In this document: positions 11,868 through 22,972 of the stretch, piece by piece | Layout: every line of letters starts with the position of its first letter | Numbering within the stretch: position 1 is the first letter of the stretch | Assembly (NCBI GenBank): GCA_029931535.1 | Contig: JAQPZY010001695.1 | Coordinates: 5,459,001 to 5,523,000 of the forward strand | Direction: 5' to 3' | Length of the DNA stretch: 64,000 bases | DNA from: Margaritifera margaritifera | Lineage: Eukaryota; Mollusca; Bivalvia; Unionida; Margaritiferidae | Notes under the pieces: generated by a model | What the model was told of the DNA's origin: nothing | The model's database searches: none | Seen by the model: the letters and a program-made list of their open reading frames with translations, nothing else | Made by a program: the position numbers and the translations under genes

Positions 11868-12092
11868 CAAGCAAATGGGTCATTATGCAACAGTATGTCT
11901 GGATATCAAGCAAATGGGTCATTATGCAACAGTATGTCTGGATCTCAAGCAAATGGGTCATTATGCAACATTGTCTGGATCTCAAGCAAATGGGTCATTA
12001 TGCAACAGTATGTCTGGATCTCAAGCAAATGAGTCATTATGCAACAGTATGTCTGGATCTCAAGCAAATGGGTCATTATGCAACAGTATGTA
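11868..12092. repeat. 39-bp minisatellite, about 6 copies
   Basis: Unit of 39 bp containing TCATTATGCAACAGTATG, TCTGGATCT and CAAGCAAATGGG. It aligns with the opposite arm of the twin-hairpin element (GCATTATGCGACGGCAGA then TCTGGGTCT). Its right flank (TCTATGCTTTTTGTTTTCAG at about 12097) resembles the element's central spacer. Long frames on both strands here are repeat artefacts. Confidence 0.9.
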
Positions 12093-12144
12093 TTATCTAT
12101 GCTTTTTGTTTTCAGTAGATTGGAACTCCCTATGCAGAATAGGC

Positions 12145-12345
12145 CCAATGCACTCGCCTGAATGTGGTTATGCCAGACTTGCAACCTAAAGTGTGCAGGT
12201 TTGAATCCTACCACAAGATTGGCTACCATGGTGTATCCTTAGGCAAGGCACTTTACACCAATTGCCTCAGCACTAACTAACCTACTTGTGTTGCTCTGCT
12301 GTAAAAGACCGAACCAAATTTAGTAGACTGGGTGTAATAAACAAG
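12145..12345 (+). mobile_element. tRNA-derived SINE
   Basis: A tRNA-like head has an A-box-like stretch (TCGCCTGAATGTGGTTATG) and a B box GGTTTGAATCC at 12198-12208. It is followed by TATCCTTAGGCAAGGCACTT and CACCAATTGCCTCAGC, a body seen in several families of animal SINEs. The tail ends near GGGTGTAATAAACAAG. Head and body are seen; the exact family is not assigned. Confidence 0.6.
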
Positions 12346-12506
12346 TAAACATGGATATAAACTCTGATTGAAAGCCAGAAATTTAGTACCATTTCATAAA
12401 AATCTCCATTCCCGGCAAGTCGAACAATTTTTAATTTTTTTCCAGCCCTAGACCACCTGCATGATTATGTACATGTAATACAGTTCAACCAATGTATTTA
12501 AAGGAC

Positions 12507-12507
<1 letters not shown>

Positions 12508-12580
<73 letters not shown>
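12508..12580. repeat. (AT)n microsatellite
   Basis: Uninterrupted TA dinucleotides for about 70 bp. Confidence 0.98.
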
Positions 12581-12584
<4 letters not shown>

Positions 12585-12599
12585 AAACATTTACAACTG

Positions 12600-13690
12600 C
12601 TCAATCATGTTCATACAGTATAGTCCTGTGCCTTTTTCCAAAATGTATGTACCCTTTTACTGAATCCTAATAATTTCTCCTTCAACAGCTCATATTTAAC
12701 TTGTTTTATGCTCTGGGTTTCTTGTTTTGACAAAATAAACTTGGATCTAATAGCTTACAATATATCTTGTTCAGGGTGATAATTTTATAAATGAGACAAT
12801 TCAGCAAACTCTAGGATTAAAATAAAAACAGAGTTCGTTTGAACTCTACAATATGACTGCAAATCTTTGATGATTACTATGGATATTTCAAAAGCTAACA
12901 ATTAATTATATTTTGGTCAATAAAAACTCAATCAAATAAACCGGATGAAAACATGAAATTTAGTATAACAGATAAACTAGAATTATGCTTACTCCATTAT
13001 GGCCCAGATATAGCTGAGCAACCATATTGTCTAAAGTATTATGTGTACACAATTACAAAAAAACACAGACTCTGTCAGCACATAATGGGCCAGCTAGTGT
13101 TGTTCCAAAAATCAATTTGGCTGAATATTTGTAACTTTAAACAAAATGAAAAATTGCTAACAAATTTCTGTCCTTGATTTTGGTCAAAATTCAGTTCTAT
13201 GCCATTTCTGCTATTCAGACTTCATGCTTTTCGAAAAATAGCCCCGTTTTGCCAAGGAATCATATGGAAAAATTATTAATTGATCATCGATCATCAAGCA
13301 GAAACAGATGGACATTCGTGAAATTGTATCCGATTCCCAACACTATCACTATCAGATCAGGAACTATGCTGTACATACACCAATCAACACTTTCTCTTAA
13401 GAAAGATACAAGTGACCTACCTCTACACAAGGTCAGAGGCCTTTTGGGGTAAAATACATTATAACCAATGGGCTGTTCAAATTTGTCAGAAAATTTTTTT
13501 AATCATAATTTATGCAAGAATAGTCTCAATTTACAGTATACTGGTACAAACTTCAGTATTACATACCAAAAATCTGTATATATTCTTTGCATGTCAAAAT
13601 TCCTTCTAAATGTTGAGTGTTTTACCCGAACTGAGCTCTGACCTTTGGAGTTTTTCAATGTGTAAAAATAATGGCAAGCAAAGTGTCGAT
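12600..13690. other. Unassigned interval
   Basis: AT-rich, with overlapping short frames at 12953-13609 in different phases and no recognisable product. A possible very degraded twin-hairpin remnant (CATTATGGCCCAGATATAGC near 12998 and CACATAATGGGCCAGC near 13080) is too weak to call. Confidence 0.4.
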
Positions 13691-13890
13691 TTATGTATTC
13701 TACAGAGATTTCCAGTGAACAGTGTAGACTGGTCTGCCCATGTATTCTACAGAGATTTCCAGTGAACAGTGTAGACTAGTCTGCCCATGTATTCTATAGA
13801 GATTTCCAGTGAATAGTGTAGACTGGTCTGCTTAATATATCTACAGCGATTTCCAGTAAACAGTGTAGATTGGTCTCCCCATGTATTATA
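13690..13890. repeat. 47-bp minisatellite, 4 copies
   Basis: Four copies of a unit containing CTACAGAGATTTCCAGTGAA and CAGTGTAGACTGGTCTGCCC then ATGTATT. Later copies carry point changes. Confidence 0.9.
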
Positions 13891-14230
13891 CAATACTTAG
13901 TCAAAATCTATACCATTCACAAATGACTTATAGCTGTACAGGAGTAAACTGCATGGTAACTTCTAGTTGTAAATTACATGCAGAATATCAGAATTCTTTT
14001 GTTTCATGAAACTGACATGAAAGCCAGAAAAGATTGGAATTTCCAAGTACTGAAATCAAAACTTTAGGATGTACTCTCACTCAATGCCTAGATTAGTGCT
14101 ATAATTTTTGAAGTTGTCGCCAAACTTTGCCTTACTATGTTAAAGTATCTGAGGTATTAAGGCGTGCTCTATGGAATTTTCTGTTCCAGATCTTGCTCTC
14201 ATTTAGCTATAGTCTTTGCCCATTATCTAC

Positions 14231-14436
14231 TACCGTATATACTCGCATATAACCCGGGTCCAAATGCAAACAACATAGACCATAATGCGCTGGCAGATCG
14301 GGGTCAATGTTGTTTGTTCCACCGATTAGTCCTTACAAACTGCACAGACCCGGATCTGCCAGTGCATTATGCGATGGCAGATCTGGGTCTATGCAGTTTG
14401 CAGTTGGTATCAGCCTGTACACGAGTATATACTGTA
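14231..14436. mobile_element. Twin-hairpin MITE, copy C
   Basis: Left terminus TACCGTATATACTCGCATAT and right terminus GTACACGAGTATATACTGTA, both ending in TA. The X hairpin (about 14341-14401) is complete. In the Y hairpin the left arm is cut short: CATAGAC runs straight into CATAATGCGC, so about 15 bp are missing next to the hairpin loop. Confidence 0.9.
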
Positions 14437-15429
14437 GTTTTTTCTTTAAAGGGAAATTCCAGGCTAAGGTATAATGCTAAGTTATAATATGAACCTGATC
14501 GATAGAGTTTACTTTCTTTTATTATATCTGTAAAACATGAAGACAATTGGCCAACCAGTCTAGGAAAAATCAGCCTTTAATATCCCAATTCTTCAGACAC
14601 GGAGAATTGCCATTTTCTTGTACAGAGGGCTGCATTTGTGACTTGCAACTGGCACTTCCAGTTTATGGTGCTTGACGTCAGGTCTATTGACCTCAACCCG
14701 ATTGTTGTGTGTGTGTGTCTGTGTGTGCATGTGTATGCATGTGTGTGTGCATGTGTATGTGTGATAGAGAGATAGAGAGAGCACATGTATATATTAGAAT
14801 TGCAAGTGCAAACAAGCTCGCTGTACTGTCAGTTGCAAATTATCATAAACATGACTTATAAAATAACATAAAGAATGAATGACTGTTATTAACAAATGTT
14901 ATCTAATTATTGACTATGATCATTAAAAAGTAAAGTGTGCCATGTGCTGTGATGGACATATGACAAGACAAAACTAATAATGTCAAATGACATGTTCCAT
15001 CAGTGATCAATCTGTTGACTGGGTTTGTGAAATGAGATCAGTCAACATCTTAGATCATTGGTCTACTCAAACTAATAAAAAACATAAAAGAAATGTAGCA
15101 TTAATAATATTTGCTTATTTTTCATTCTTAAATGAACTTATTTCTAAAATTCTTTTTTTTATTATTCAGTTGCCAAAATCTGCAAGATTTTAACTGAAAA
15201 AAGTGGATCTTGTATGGATTTTGTTATAAATTATGTCTAAAGATTCAATTTACTGCTTATAAAAATGTCAAATGTTATACATTTATATTTGTTGCAATTA
15301 GTATCTTAATAAAATTAGTGTGCAAAACATTTAATAAGAGTACTGTGAATTGCACATTGTATGCCCGCAGTGTTCAACAGTCATCTATGCAGATAACTGA
15401 AATTTTGTACATAAACCACTTTTCCTCGT
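14437..15429. other. Unassigned interval with a TG-rich tract
   Basis: A GT-rich microsatellite (TGTGTGTGTGTCTGTGTGTG and onward) spans about 14704-14762, followed by GATAGAGAGA. The remainder is AT-rich without recognisable genes. Confidence 0.55.
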
Positions 15430-15880
15430 TCAGTCACAGTGACCCTGACATTTCACCTTTTATCCCCAAAACTGATAGGCTTACACCATGTGCATCCACA
15501 AAATTAGGTCCAGGTCTGTGATGTAGAACTAATGTTACTGTGTAGAAACAATGTTTGTTCTTTCAGTCACAGTGACCTTGGCCTTTGATCATTTGACTCC
15601 AAAATCACTAGAGTTCTTCCTTACCCCAAGCGCAAGCCATTATTTGCTGATAGCTTGGTAACTGTAGATAGTGGAGAACTAGAGTTAATGTGCAGAAACT
15701 ATTTTTCTTTGTTCAGTCCATGACCTTGACATTTGAATTTTTGATCCCGAAATCAACAGGGTTCTTCTGTACCCCAGGTGCATGCCATTCACAAAGGTTG
15801 GTAAATGTAGATGGTTAAGAACTCGAATTATTGTGTGGAAACGAAACTGTAACAGACTGAAAGACATACGGACAGACATT
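15430..15880. repeat. Diverged ~140-bp monomer array, 3 units
   Basis: Three monomers at about 15432, 15564 and 15715. Each begins TTCAGTCACAGTGACCTTG or similar and continues through a TTTGATC...CCAAAATCA block, a TTCTTCCTTACCCCAAGCGC block and a GGTAACTGTAGATAGTGGAG block to GTGCAGAAAC. The last ends in AGACATACGGACAGACATTA. Such monomer arrays are, from memory, common in bivalve and other mollusc genomes and may belong to non-autonomous elements; that link is an inference. Confidence 0.7.
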
Positions 15881-17241
15881 ATAACACAATATGCTCTGCC
15901 TTATTGCAGGCAGATAATTAAACACACAAACACAGAAGCAATCTGAGGAAGCTAGACTCAAATAAAAATGTTAACATCAGAACAATTAACTGCAGCAAGA
16001 TGTGCTGGTGAAAGGTAAAAGAGAAAGGGAGTTAACTCTGTTCATCCCAGAGTACCTGGATAGAGCCAACAAGGCATAGCCCGGTGATCATTAAATTTCA
16101 GCCTATATGTTGATGATCTGATTTGCCACAGCTATAAAATAGCTCAGAATTTCATAAAGATTCATTCATAGTGAGTTTAAAGGTCGGATTTCCCCTCTTT
16201 ATCTGAACTATTTAATTTAAAACTGGTATTTTATTTTATGCTAAATCAAGTATTGCTGAAACCTGTTTTGTAAGAAATTAAGTCCCTTTCATCATTAGAG
16301 CAGCCTACAAAATACATTACACTACCAGTCAGCAGTGACTTTCCACTCAAAAATTACAGGACTGGGTAAGCCTCAAAATTTTTATCACCAAATTTGCAGT
16401 TTTAATTTAAATGAATTGCCACATACAACTTTTAATCACCTTGGGTGATTTCAGCAACTGATAGGTCTAACAGAGAAAAGCTGACAAGTAAATTTAACAA
16501 AATATTAAGCAAAATCTTACTGTTGCAACTCAATGCCCTATAAGGTCAACAGTAAGTAACTAATTAGATCAACATTAACTAACACTAACCATTACTGATC
16601 TAAAAAAATTCAAATTCACAAAAAAGTTGACTGAAAAACAAACGCTCTAAAGAAACAGAAAGGAAAGGTTGTGCATTTGATAAATCCCTCCACTTTTTTA
16701 TATCACTCCAAGCAGAGAAACAAATTATCTCCCTTTACTTACAGGTGCCCTGCCTCTGCATGTAGTGGAAATGAATGCACCAAAATACTTTGCAACCTGT
16801 TTGCAACATTTGATCTAGACTTGCTTTTTTTTGCTTCTAAAATATTAGCAAGGAAACAAGTTTTTTTAAAAATCACTTACATAAAATTTGGACATATTTC
16901 CATTCAGTGATTAAATTCTTAATAACTTCATGACTCAAGTATGTTATATGCACTAACTTCACAAACATCTGACAACAATAAAATGTTACAATTTACTGTG
17001 TTTCAATTTCTTCCATCCATTTTATATTTTAAAGACTGAATAACTACTGTTTTCTTCAAAAATGCAATTCAACGAACAAATGTTGTTCATAAACTAAATA
17101 ATGCATTTCAAAAAGTTTCCTCGTGTCCCTTTCTGATGGATGTTACAAAGACAGCAATCTAGTAGCTAGAAAATTAGAGAAAGAACATGTATCTCTGTTT
17201 TAAGAATTCTTTTTTTCATGCAGAAATACATTTTAGCTTTG
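15881..17241. other. Unassigned interval downstream of the gene
   Basis: This lies 3' of the minus-strand gene and should hold its 3' UTR and polyadenylation site. I find no AATAAA on the minus strand in the nearest 500 bp, so the transcript end is unknown. No repeat or other gene was recognised. Confidence 0.5.
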
Positions 17242-18114
17242 TTACTCTGGCTTGGATCGACTCCTCTGTTTCTTCTGTGCCTCAGAACGCTGAAGCCTAT
17301 TCATCAGTTGTTTGCACTGTGCAGGAATGGGGATGTTGTCCTTCATCTTCAAGATGGCTTTCTGAATGAAGGTGTATGTATTCTGAAGAGTCTGCGGGTA
17401 TTCCATATTGAATACCCAATATGCTGCGAACAAATTCTCGAATGCAATAGTAAACTCTTCATACTCTTGCACGACCTCTTCTTCTATGATTAGAAAAAAC
17501 TCATCACTCTTAAACACAGAGCCTCTTGAGATAAGAACTGGTACTATCTTTCCCTTTGCATCCACCTGTGCATCTTCTGCAACTTCAATAATACAATCAA
17601 CCAGGTTTTCTCGCAACAATGTTGGAAGAAGACAGATACACGTAACCATGTCCCAATATTGCTTCAGATCTGGTTGCTCCAGCTTGATCTTATCCGCAGC
17701 TTTCAGAAGTGCACCTGTGCCTGGGCAATGCTTCGCAAACTCGATAATCGGTCCAGAGTTCTTCACACAGTACTGCTGCAAAGTCTGGTCCAAATCAAAC
17801 TCTGTGATCCGCTCAAATTCTGCAAGGATTTGCCTCTCTTTGAAAAGATACGGGTATGTCTCTCGTATGATGGCAACTGTAGGATCCTCAAAGTTAATAA
17901 AATTGCGACGGATATCAAAGGTGTTGTTCATGAACTTTTTAATTTCCTCCTCAGTCATTGATGTGCCTGGTTCATCTTTCAGAAGTTTGGACTTTTTGGT
18001 CGAACTTGGTCCATCACCTTCCCCACCAGATATCGCAGCTTCCACAGCTGATGAAGGTCCTGGCATAACTTCCGCTGTCATCATTGCAGTTTTACGTTTG
18101 CCTCTGCTGGACAT
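17242..18114 (-). CDS. SAMD3-like C-terminal-domain protein
   Basis: A 290-codon uninterrupted frame, the only convincing host-type gene in the window. Residues 1-60 are low-complexity and basic/acidic, with Lys/Arg clusters (GKRKTA, TKKSKLL) that could be nuclear signals. Residues about 69-256 form a predicted helical domain. Its landmarks are ETYPYLFKERQILAEFERI (85-103), LLPTLLREN (162-170) and AFENLFAAYWVFNMEYPQTL (224-243). This order matches my memory of the C-terminal domain of SAMD3-like and related uncharacterised animal proteins: an IRE..P.LF...I..EF.RI block, a LP..LRE block, then an LF...Y..NM.YP..L block. No SAM domain is present upstream. The C-terminus is basic (KKQRSRSKP). The start is set by an in-frame TAA three codons upstream, just after a splice acceptor. 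Biochemical function is unknown. The open plus-strand frame 17408-18121 is its shadow. Confidence 0.8.
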   Translation of the reverse strand: MSSRGKRKTAMMTAEVMPGPSSAVEAAISGGEGDGPSSTKKSKLLKDEPGTSMTEEEIKKFMNNTFDIRRNFINFEDPTVAIIRETYPYLFKERQILAEFERITEFDLDQTLQQYCVKNSGPIIEFAKHCPGTGALLKAADKIKLEQPDLKQYWDMVTCICLLPTLLRENLVDCIIEVAEDAQVDAKGKIVPVLISRGSVFKSDEFFLIIEEEVVQEYEEFTIAFENLFAAYWVFNMEYPQTLQNTYTFIQKAILKMKDNIPIPAQCKQLMNRLQRSEAQKKQRSRSKPE

Positions 18115-18117
18115 CTG

Positions 18118-18150
18118 TTAGATTGCTCTGGAAAAAACACAAAAAGAACA
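18118..18150 (-). other. Splice acceptor in 5' UTR of the gene
   Basis: Read on the minus strand, TTCTTTTTGTGTTTTTTCCAG ends with AG at 18129-18128, so an exon would start at 18127, 13 bases before the ATG. The pyrimidine tract is strong. An in-frame TAA between acceptor and ATG means the upstream exon is non-coding for this frame. The donor and first exon lie at higher coordinates and were not located. Confidence 0.65.
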
Positions 18151-18348
18151 TAATTTTATGATCCGATTTCTAAATTAAATATGTGCAACTGAGAAGCAAT
18201 TGTTTGCACTTTTCTGACTTATTTACCTATCCCTCTCCACATACTATTACACATTACGCTCTTAACTTTTTCTATTAACTTCAGCCTCTCAACTCTACTC
18301 CTGTGGGGTTGATCAAAACTGCTCATTCTGTTGGGTACAGTACATTTT

Positions 18349-18556
18349 GACAACACTCAAAAATATCAAATGTGTACCTAATTGACAACACTCAAAAATA
18401 TCAAATGTGTACCTAATTGACAACACTCAAAAATATCAAATGTGTACCTAATTGACAACACTCAAAAATATCAAATGTGTACCTAATTGACAACACTCAA
18501 AAATATCAAATGTGTACCTAATTGACAACACTCAAAAATATCAAATGTGTACCTAA
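18349..18556. repeat. 35-bp minisatellite, 6 copies
   Basis: Six near-identical copies of a 35-bp unit containing GACAACACTCAAAAATATC and AAATGTGTACCTAATT. It lies about 230 bp upstream of the acceptor of the minus-strand gene, so probably within its 5' intron. Confidence 0.95.
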
Positions 18557-19036
18557 CATTGTGGAGCAAGAATGAAGTGTACATTATAAGGAGTGCATGC
18601 ATGAATGTAAAAAAAACCATACCTACTCCATTTCCAGCATTTGCTAGAATCTCATGGATCAATGTAGGACCTTAGTAAATGTGGCCAGTGGCCCGTTGTT
18701 ATGTTCTAAGGGGGCCAGATCAGATTTTAATGGACCAATATTTTGAAGTTATTATTTTTTTTAATAGAAAAATACTTTTCTGTAATTTCACACAATGCAA
18801 TTTATAATACTGAATGTAGATAAATTTACATAAAAAATTCTTTTACGAGTCCTGTCTTTGTGTGACATCATCTGCGCTTACCCCATATTCAATAAAGGAG
18901 CTATCCGCCAACAGCCAAATTAGATGTTTATGATGGATTCCATGTGAAATATAGCCAGACCTAATGTAGAAATATAAAAAGTTTCTCAAACTTTTTTTAC
19001 ACTGAATTAAAATTACTTAGGGTGCCTTACTCCTAT

Positions 19037-20073
19037 CCTAGACAGACACTACACACTGCCGACATTTCATTCTACTTATCCCAGACAGACACTACACACG
19101 GCTGACATTTCACTCTACTTATCCCAGACAGACACTACACAATGTTGACATTTCATTCTACTTATCCCCGACAGACACTATACCCTGCTGACATTTCATT
19201 CTACTTATACCAGACACTACACACTGCCGATATTTCATTCTACTTATCCCAGACAGACACTACACACTTCTGACACTTCATTCTACTTATCCCAGGCAGA
19301 CACTACACACTGCTGTCATTTCATTCTACTTATCCTAGACAGACACTACACAAGGCTGATATTTCATTCTACTTATACCTGACAGACACTACACACTGCT
19401 GACATTTCATTCTCCTTATCCCAGACAGACACTACACACTGCTGACATTTCATTCTACTTCCATGTATACCAGACAGACACTACACCCTGCTGACATTTC
19501 ATTCTACTTATCCCAGACACTACACACTGCTGACATTTCATTCTACTTATCCTAGACAGACACTGCACACTGCTGACATTTCATTCTACTTATACCAGAC
19601 AGACACTACACACTGCTGACATTTCATTCTACTTATACCAGACAGACACTACACACTGCTGACATTTCATTCTACTTATACCAGAGACACTACATACTGC
19701 TGACATTTCATTCTACTTATACCAGACAGACACTACACACTGCTGACATTTCATTCTATTTCCATGTATACCAGACAGACACTACACCCTGCTGACATTT
19801 CATTCTACTTATCCTAGACAGACACTGCACACTGCTGACATTTCATTCTACTTATACCAGACAGACACTGCACACTGCTGACATTTCATTCTACTTATAC
19901 CAGACAGACACTGCACACTGCTGACATTTCATTCTACTTATACCAGACAGACACTACACACTGCTGACATTTCATTCTACTTATACCAGACAGACAATAC
20001 ACACTGCTGACATTTCATTCTACTTATCCCAGACAGACACTACACACTGCTGACATTTCATTCTACTTAGACA
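19037..20073. repeat. 43-bp minisatellite, about 24 copies
   Basis: Unit of about 43 bp: CTGACATTTCATTCTACTTA, TACCAGACAGACACTACACA, CTG. Some copies lack the duplicated AGAC, and two carry an insertion reading CCATGTATACC. The left end has more diverged units than the right. Confidence 0.95.
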
Positions 20074-20945
20074 AAGTGTTTTGAATTATGGCAACCTTCC
20101 AGGTTACAAAACAATATTTCATGACAAGTAAATGTGAATCACTATATGTGCATTGATCCATAGAGTAGTAGTTTTAAAATTACCACTACTTAGTTGCACT
20201 GGCTTAATCCTGAATGAGTTGGATATAAAAATTTTAGACGTTGTTACAATAGTTATTGCATTCCATGATGCATGTACTGCTGACTTTATTACCAATCCAA
20301 TTTTGTTCCAAAATTCATTTTATTCAGTTCCAATGGTGGACTATGAAGGGAAGCCTCCTTTGAAAAGTTCAGTTCGATTTTATCACCATCATTTATTTAT
20401 CTGGATGATTTTCCATAAAAAATTAGTCATCAACATGTTCACAAACCACCCTCGAGAAGATATCTGTTTGTATGTGGTGTGACTAGTTATTAATTATTAC
20501 CGTGACTAGTTACTGTTTATTACTGTATTAAATATGAAGTCACTGGCATAAGGCAGTGTACCAGTCTAACTAAATCCTTTGTCTCCATCTGCGAAGCACT
20601 CGTCTGCATAATGCACATAACAGGTAAAGGGACGAGTTGACAACTAGGTACATCATGGGTGCATGGATGTGTACATTTCCTATTATTTTTTTAAAATTCT
20701 GCACCATATGGAAACATCTTTCAAATTTAGTCGACCTATCATGGAAGTATGCACAGTTAATTTTCATGTTTGTATTATATTTTCATGTATATACATGTAT
20801 AGTATAAAATCTGTCTGACCATATTTTTTTATTATGGAATGACTTTGCCTACTGTCTTGGTCTTGGTTCTAGTACAATTCATACTGAACTGATAAATGCA
20901 GGGAACCATACTAATTGTATCTTTTATCTGTGTATTTTTAATTTG
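20074..20945. other. Unassigned interval
   Basis: Contains a 109-codon plus-strand frame (20153-20482) with no recognisable domain and no supporting splice or composition evidence. A duplicated TTACTGT/GTGACTAGTTA motif lies near 20482-20526. Nothing else was seen. Confidence 0.45.
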
Positions 20946-21180
20946 TCATGGATGAATACAGTTCACCTATACTTTCATGAATACAGTTTACCTATGCTTT
21001 CATGAATACAGTTCACCAATGCTTTCATGAATACAGTTTACCTATGTTTTCATGAATACAGTTCACCTATGCTTTCATGAATAGTTCACCTATGCTTTCA
21101 TGAATACAGTTCACCTATGCTTTCATGAATACAGTTCACCTATGCTTTCATGAATACAGTTCACCTATGCTTTCATGCTT
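20946..21180. repeat. 25-bp minisatellite, about 9 copies
   Basis: Units of 25 bp reading ATGCTTTCATGAATACAG then TTCACCT, with one shortened copy near 21080. Confidence 0.95.
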
Positions 21181-21500
21181 ACTGTGTGCTATCTCATTTG
21201 TAGTTCAAGTTCATACGGATATAAAATGGTTTGGTTTTTTTTAGTGTAGCACAAAGCATTTCATTTGCCTTGTTGGGGACGTCTCATTAATGACAATACT
21301 CTAATCTCCAGCCAAGGAGGTATATTTATAATTCTTTTTTTGTTTTCTTTCGTTCATAAATCTTTGCATTTTATTGGTTGATTTGTGCTACTCTAGCTCA
21401 CTGTTATGATAGTCAAATTTCACATTGCATCATGCTGTTTTTGATTAGACAGCATTTACAGTTTGAATGACAATCAGTACATTCATTCATAATATTGATA

Positions 21501-21907
21501 TACCGTATTTTGGTGTGTATAACGCGCACTTTTTTCACCTAATTTTCTTATCTTAAGTCGGGGGTGCGCGTTGTATACAAGAACAATAAAAAAAAGTTTT
21601 TTCCAGGTCGATCTGAGGAATTTGAGGGATTTGATGCAATAGATTGAACTCCATCAACTAGATGAACATTAAAAGGGCCCTTTTAAGGGCCAACCATAAA
21701 ATCGGAAAGATACAATTTCAATATGGCCACTTTTTCATTCACTATCCAAAATGACCAACTGTTGTTGCACTATGAAAACGGAGCGAAATACCGGTAGTCA
21801 CGATTTTAAAATGTATTATATCACATGCGCGTTATATGGCAGAACGTTTTTTCCACTCATTTTGGGTCGAAAATCGGCGTGCGTGTTATACACACCAAAA
21901 TACGGTA
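21501..21907. mobile_element. TA-flanked MITE, 407 bp
   Basis: Terminal inverted repeats of 29 bp match at 28 positions. The left end starts TACCGTATTTTGGTGTGTAT (21501) and the right end finishes CACACCAAAATACGGTA (21907). TA is present at both borders, consistent with a Tc1/mariner-pogo target duplication. The interior has a small palindrome (GGGCCCTTTTAAGGGCC, about 21677) and no transposase. The terminal TACCGTAT is shared with the twin-hairpin family, hinting at a common mobilising transposase. Confidence 0.85.
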
Positions 21908-22086
21908 AACAATGCATTTTGAACATAGTAAATGACGAGAATGGTTTTAGTATCAAGTAATCAATCAAACTATACATGGATTGATTTCAATCTATATACT
22001 GTATACTCTAAATATATATTTGTATGTATGCACAAGTATATTTATATTTTACTCATGCATGTTTGCAATATATGTGAACAATGAAC

Positions 22087-22326
22087 TAGAGTTCAGTACA
22101 ATTTTAGTTGACTGGGATTTGTAATACTAATACTGAACCAAGCAAGTTCAAGGTTTACTTTGACACAGTTCAGTAGTTTTAGTTGACTGGGAATTGTAAT
22201 ACTACTACTGAACCAAGCGAGTTCAAGGTTTACTTTGACAGAGTTCAGTACAATTTTAGTTGACTGGGAATTGTAATACTAATACTGAACCAAGCGAGTT
22301 CAAGGTTTACTTTGACACAGTTCAGC
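22087..22326. repeat. 77-bp minisatellite, 3 copies
   Basis: Three copies of a unit containing AGTTCAGTACAATTTTAGTT, GACTGGGAATTGTAATACTA and ACTGAACCAAGCGAGTTCAA, ending GGTTTACTTTGACACAG. The second copy has lost part of the first block. Confidence 0.9.
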
Positions 22327-22770
22327 ACTGCTGTGGTCTGAAAGTCACACTCCATGAACCGAAGTGTATGATGTACCCATGGCTTCAATCGGCATCTGAT
22401 TGGGGCTCCACTTGAGATTCTACTGTGTGGAGACTGGAAGTAATCATTCCCACATACGGGGTATCAATCTGATGTGATCAAAATGGGACATTGTCAGTAA
22501 CCTATTTTTTTTTTTAATAGAACATTTTTTGCAACCTATTATTTGAAAAGACCATTTCTGCAACATACTTAAATAAGATTATTTCTGCAACCTATTATCT
22601 GAACAGGAAATGTTCATTTGAATGATTATTCAAACTTTCATAAAAAAAAACGAGAAAAACGTCACTTTACTGTCAGAGTAATAATTATATGACTGTGTGC
22701 CATCTTCTCGACAATTAAAATGTTTAATCTTATTCAAGTCATTCATTTAATTCTAAGATGGAGATGGGTT
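22327..22770. other. Unassigned interval
   Basis: No gene or repeat recognised. Loosely repeated words TTTCTGCAACCTATTAT and GCAACATACTTAAATAAG occur near 22530-22610. Confidence 0.4.
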
Positions 22771-22972
22771 TGGTTTAGTTTTGTGGGGTTTAATGCCATT
22801 TTTCAGCACATTATAGGCTATACATGGCAGCCAGTATATTTGGTGGAGGAAGAACTCAGGAAGAACCACTGACCCACGGGAAGCTAATGGCAAGCTTTCT
22901 CACATACCCACGTTGGTCGAGGCGAGCCGTGAACTCATACTGACAGAGGCGAGATATGTGAGTGATCTGCAA
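22771..22972 (-). mobile_element. 5'-truncated tRNA-derived SINE
   Basis: Reverse-strand relative of the SINE at 62111-62360. On the minus strand it runs from GATCACTCACATATCTCGCC through a mutated B box, GTGGGTATGTGAGAAAGC, TTCTTCCTCCACCAAATATA, CTGGCTGCCATGTATAGCC and GTGCTGAAAAATGGC to a CCACAAAAC tail. The A-box end is missing. Confidence 0.75.

Noticed and set aside
11843..12229. Three overlapping frames of about 90-104 codons
   Set aside because: The 39-bp satellite is open in several phases.
12960..13115. Another twin-hairpin MITE copy
   Set aside because: Only two weak words and no termini; too degraded to support.
17408..18121. 237-codon plus-strand frame
   Set aside because: Exact antisense of the minus-strand gene; no motif of its own.
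20153..20482. 109-codon plus frame
   Set aside because: No recognisable domain, no splice sites or composition support; left in an unassigned interval.
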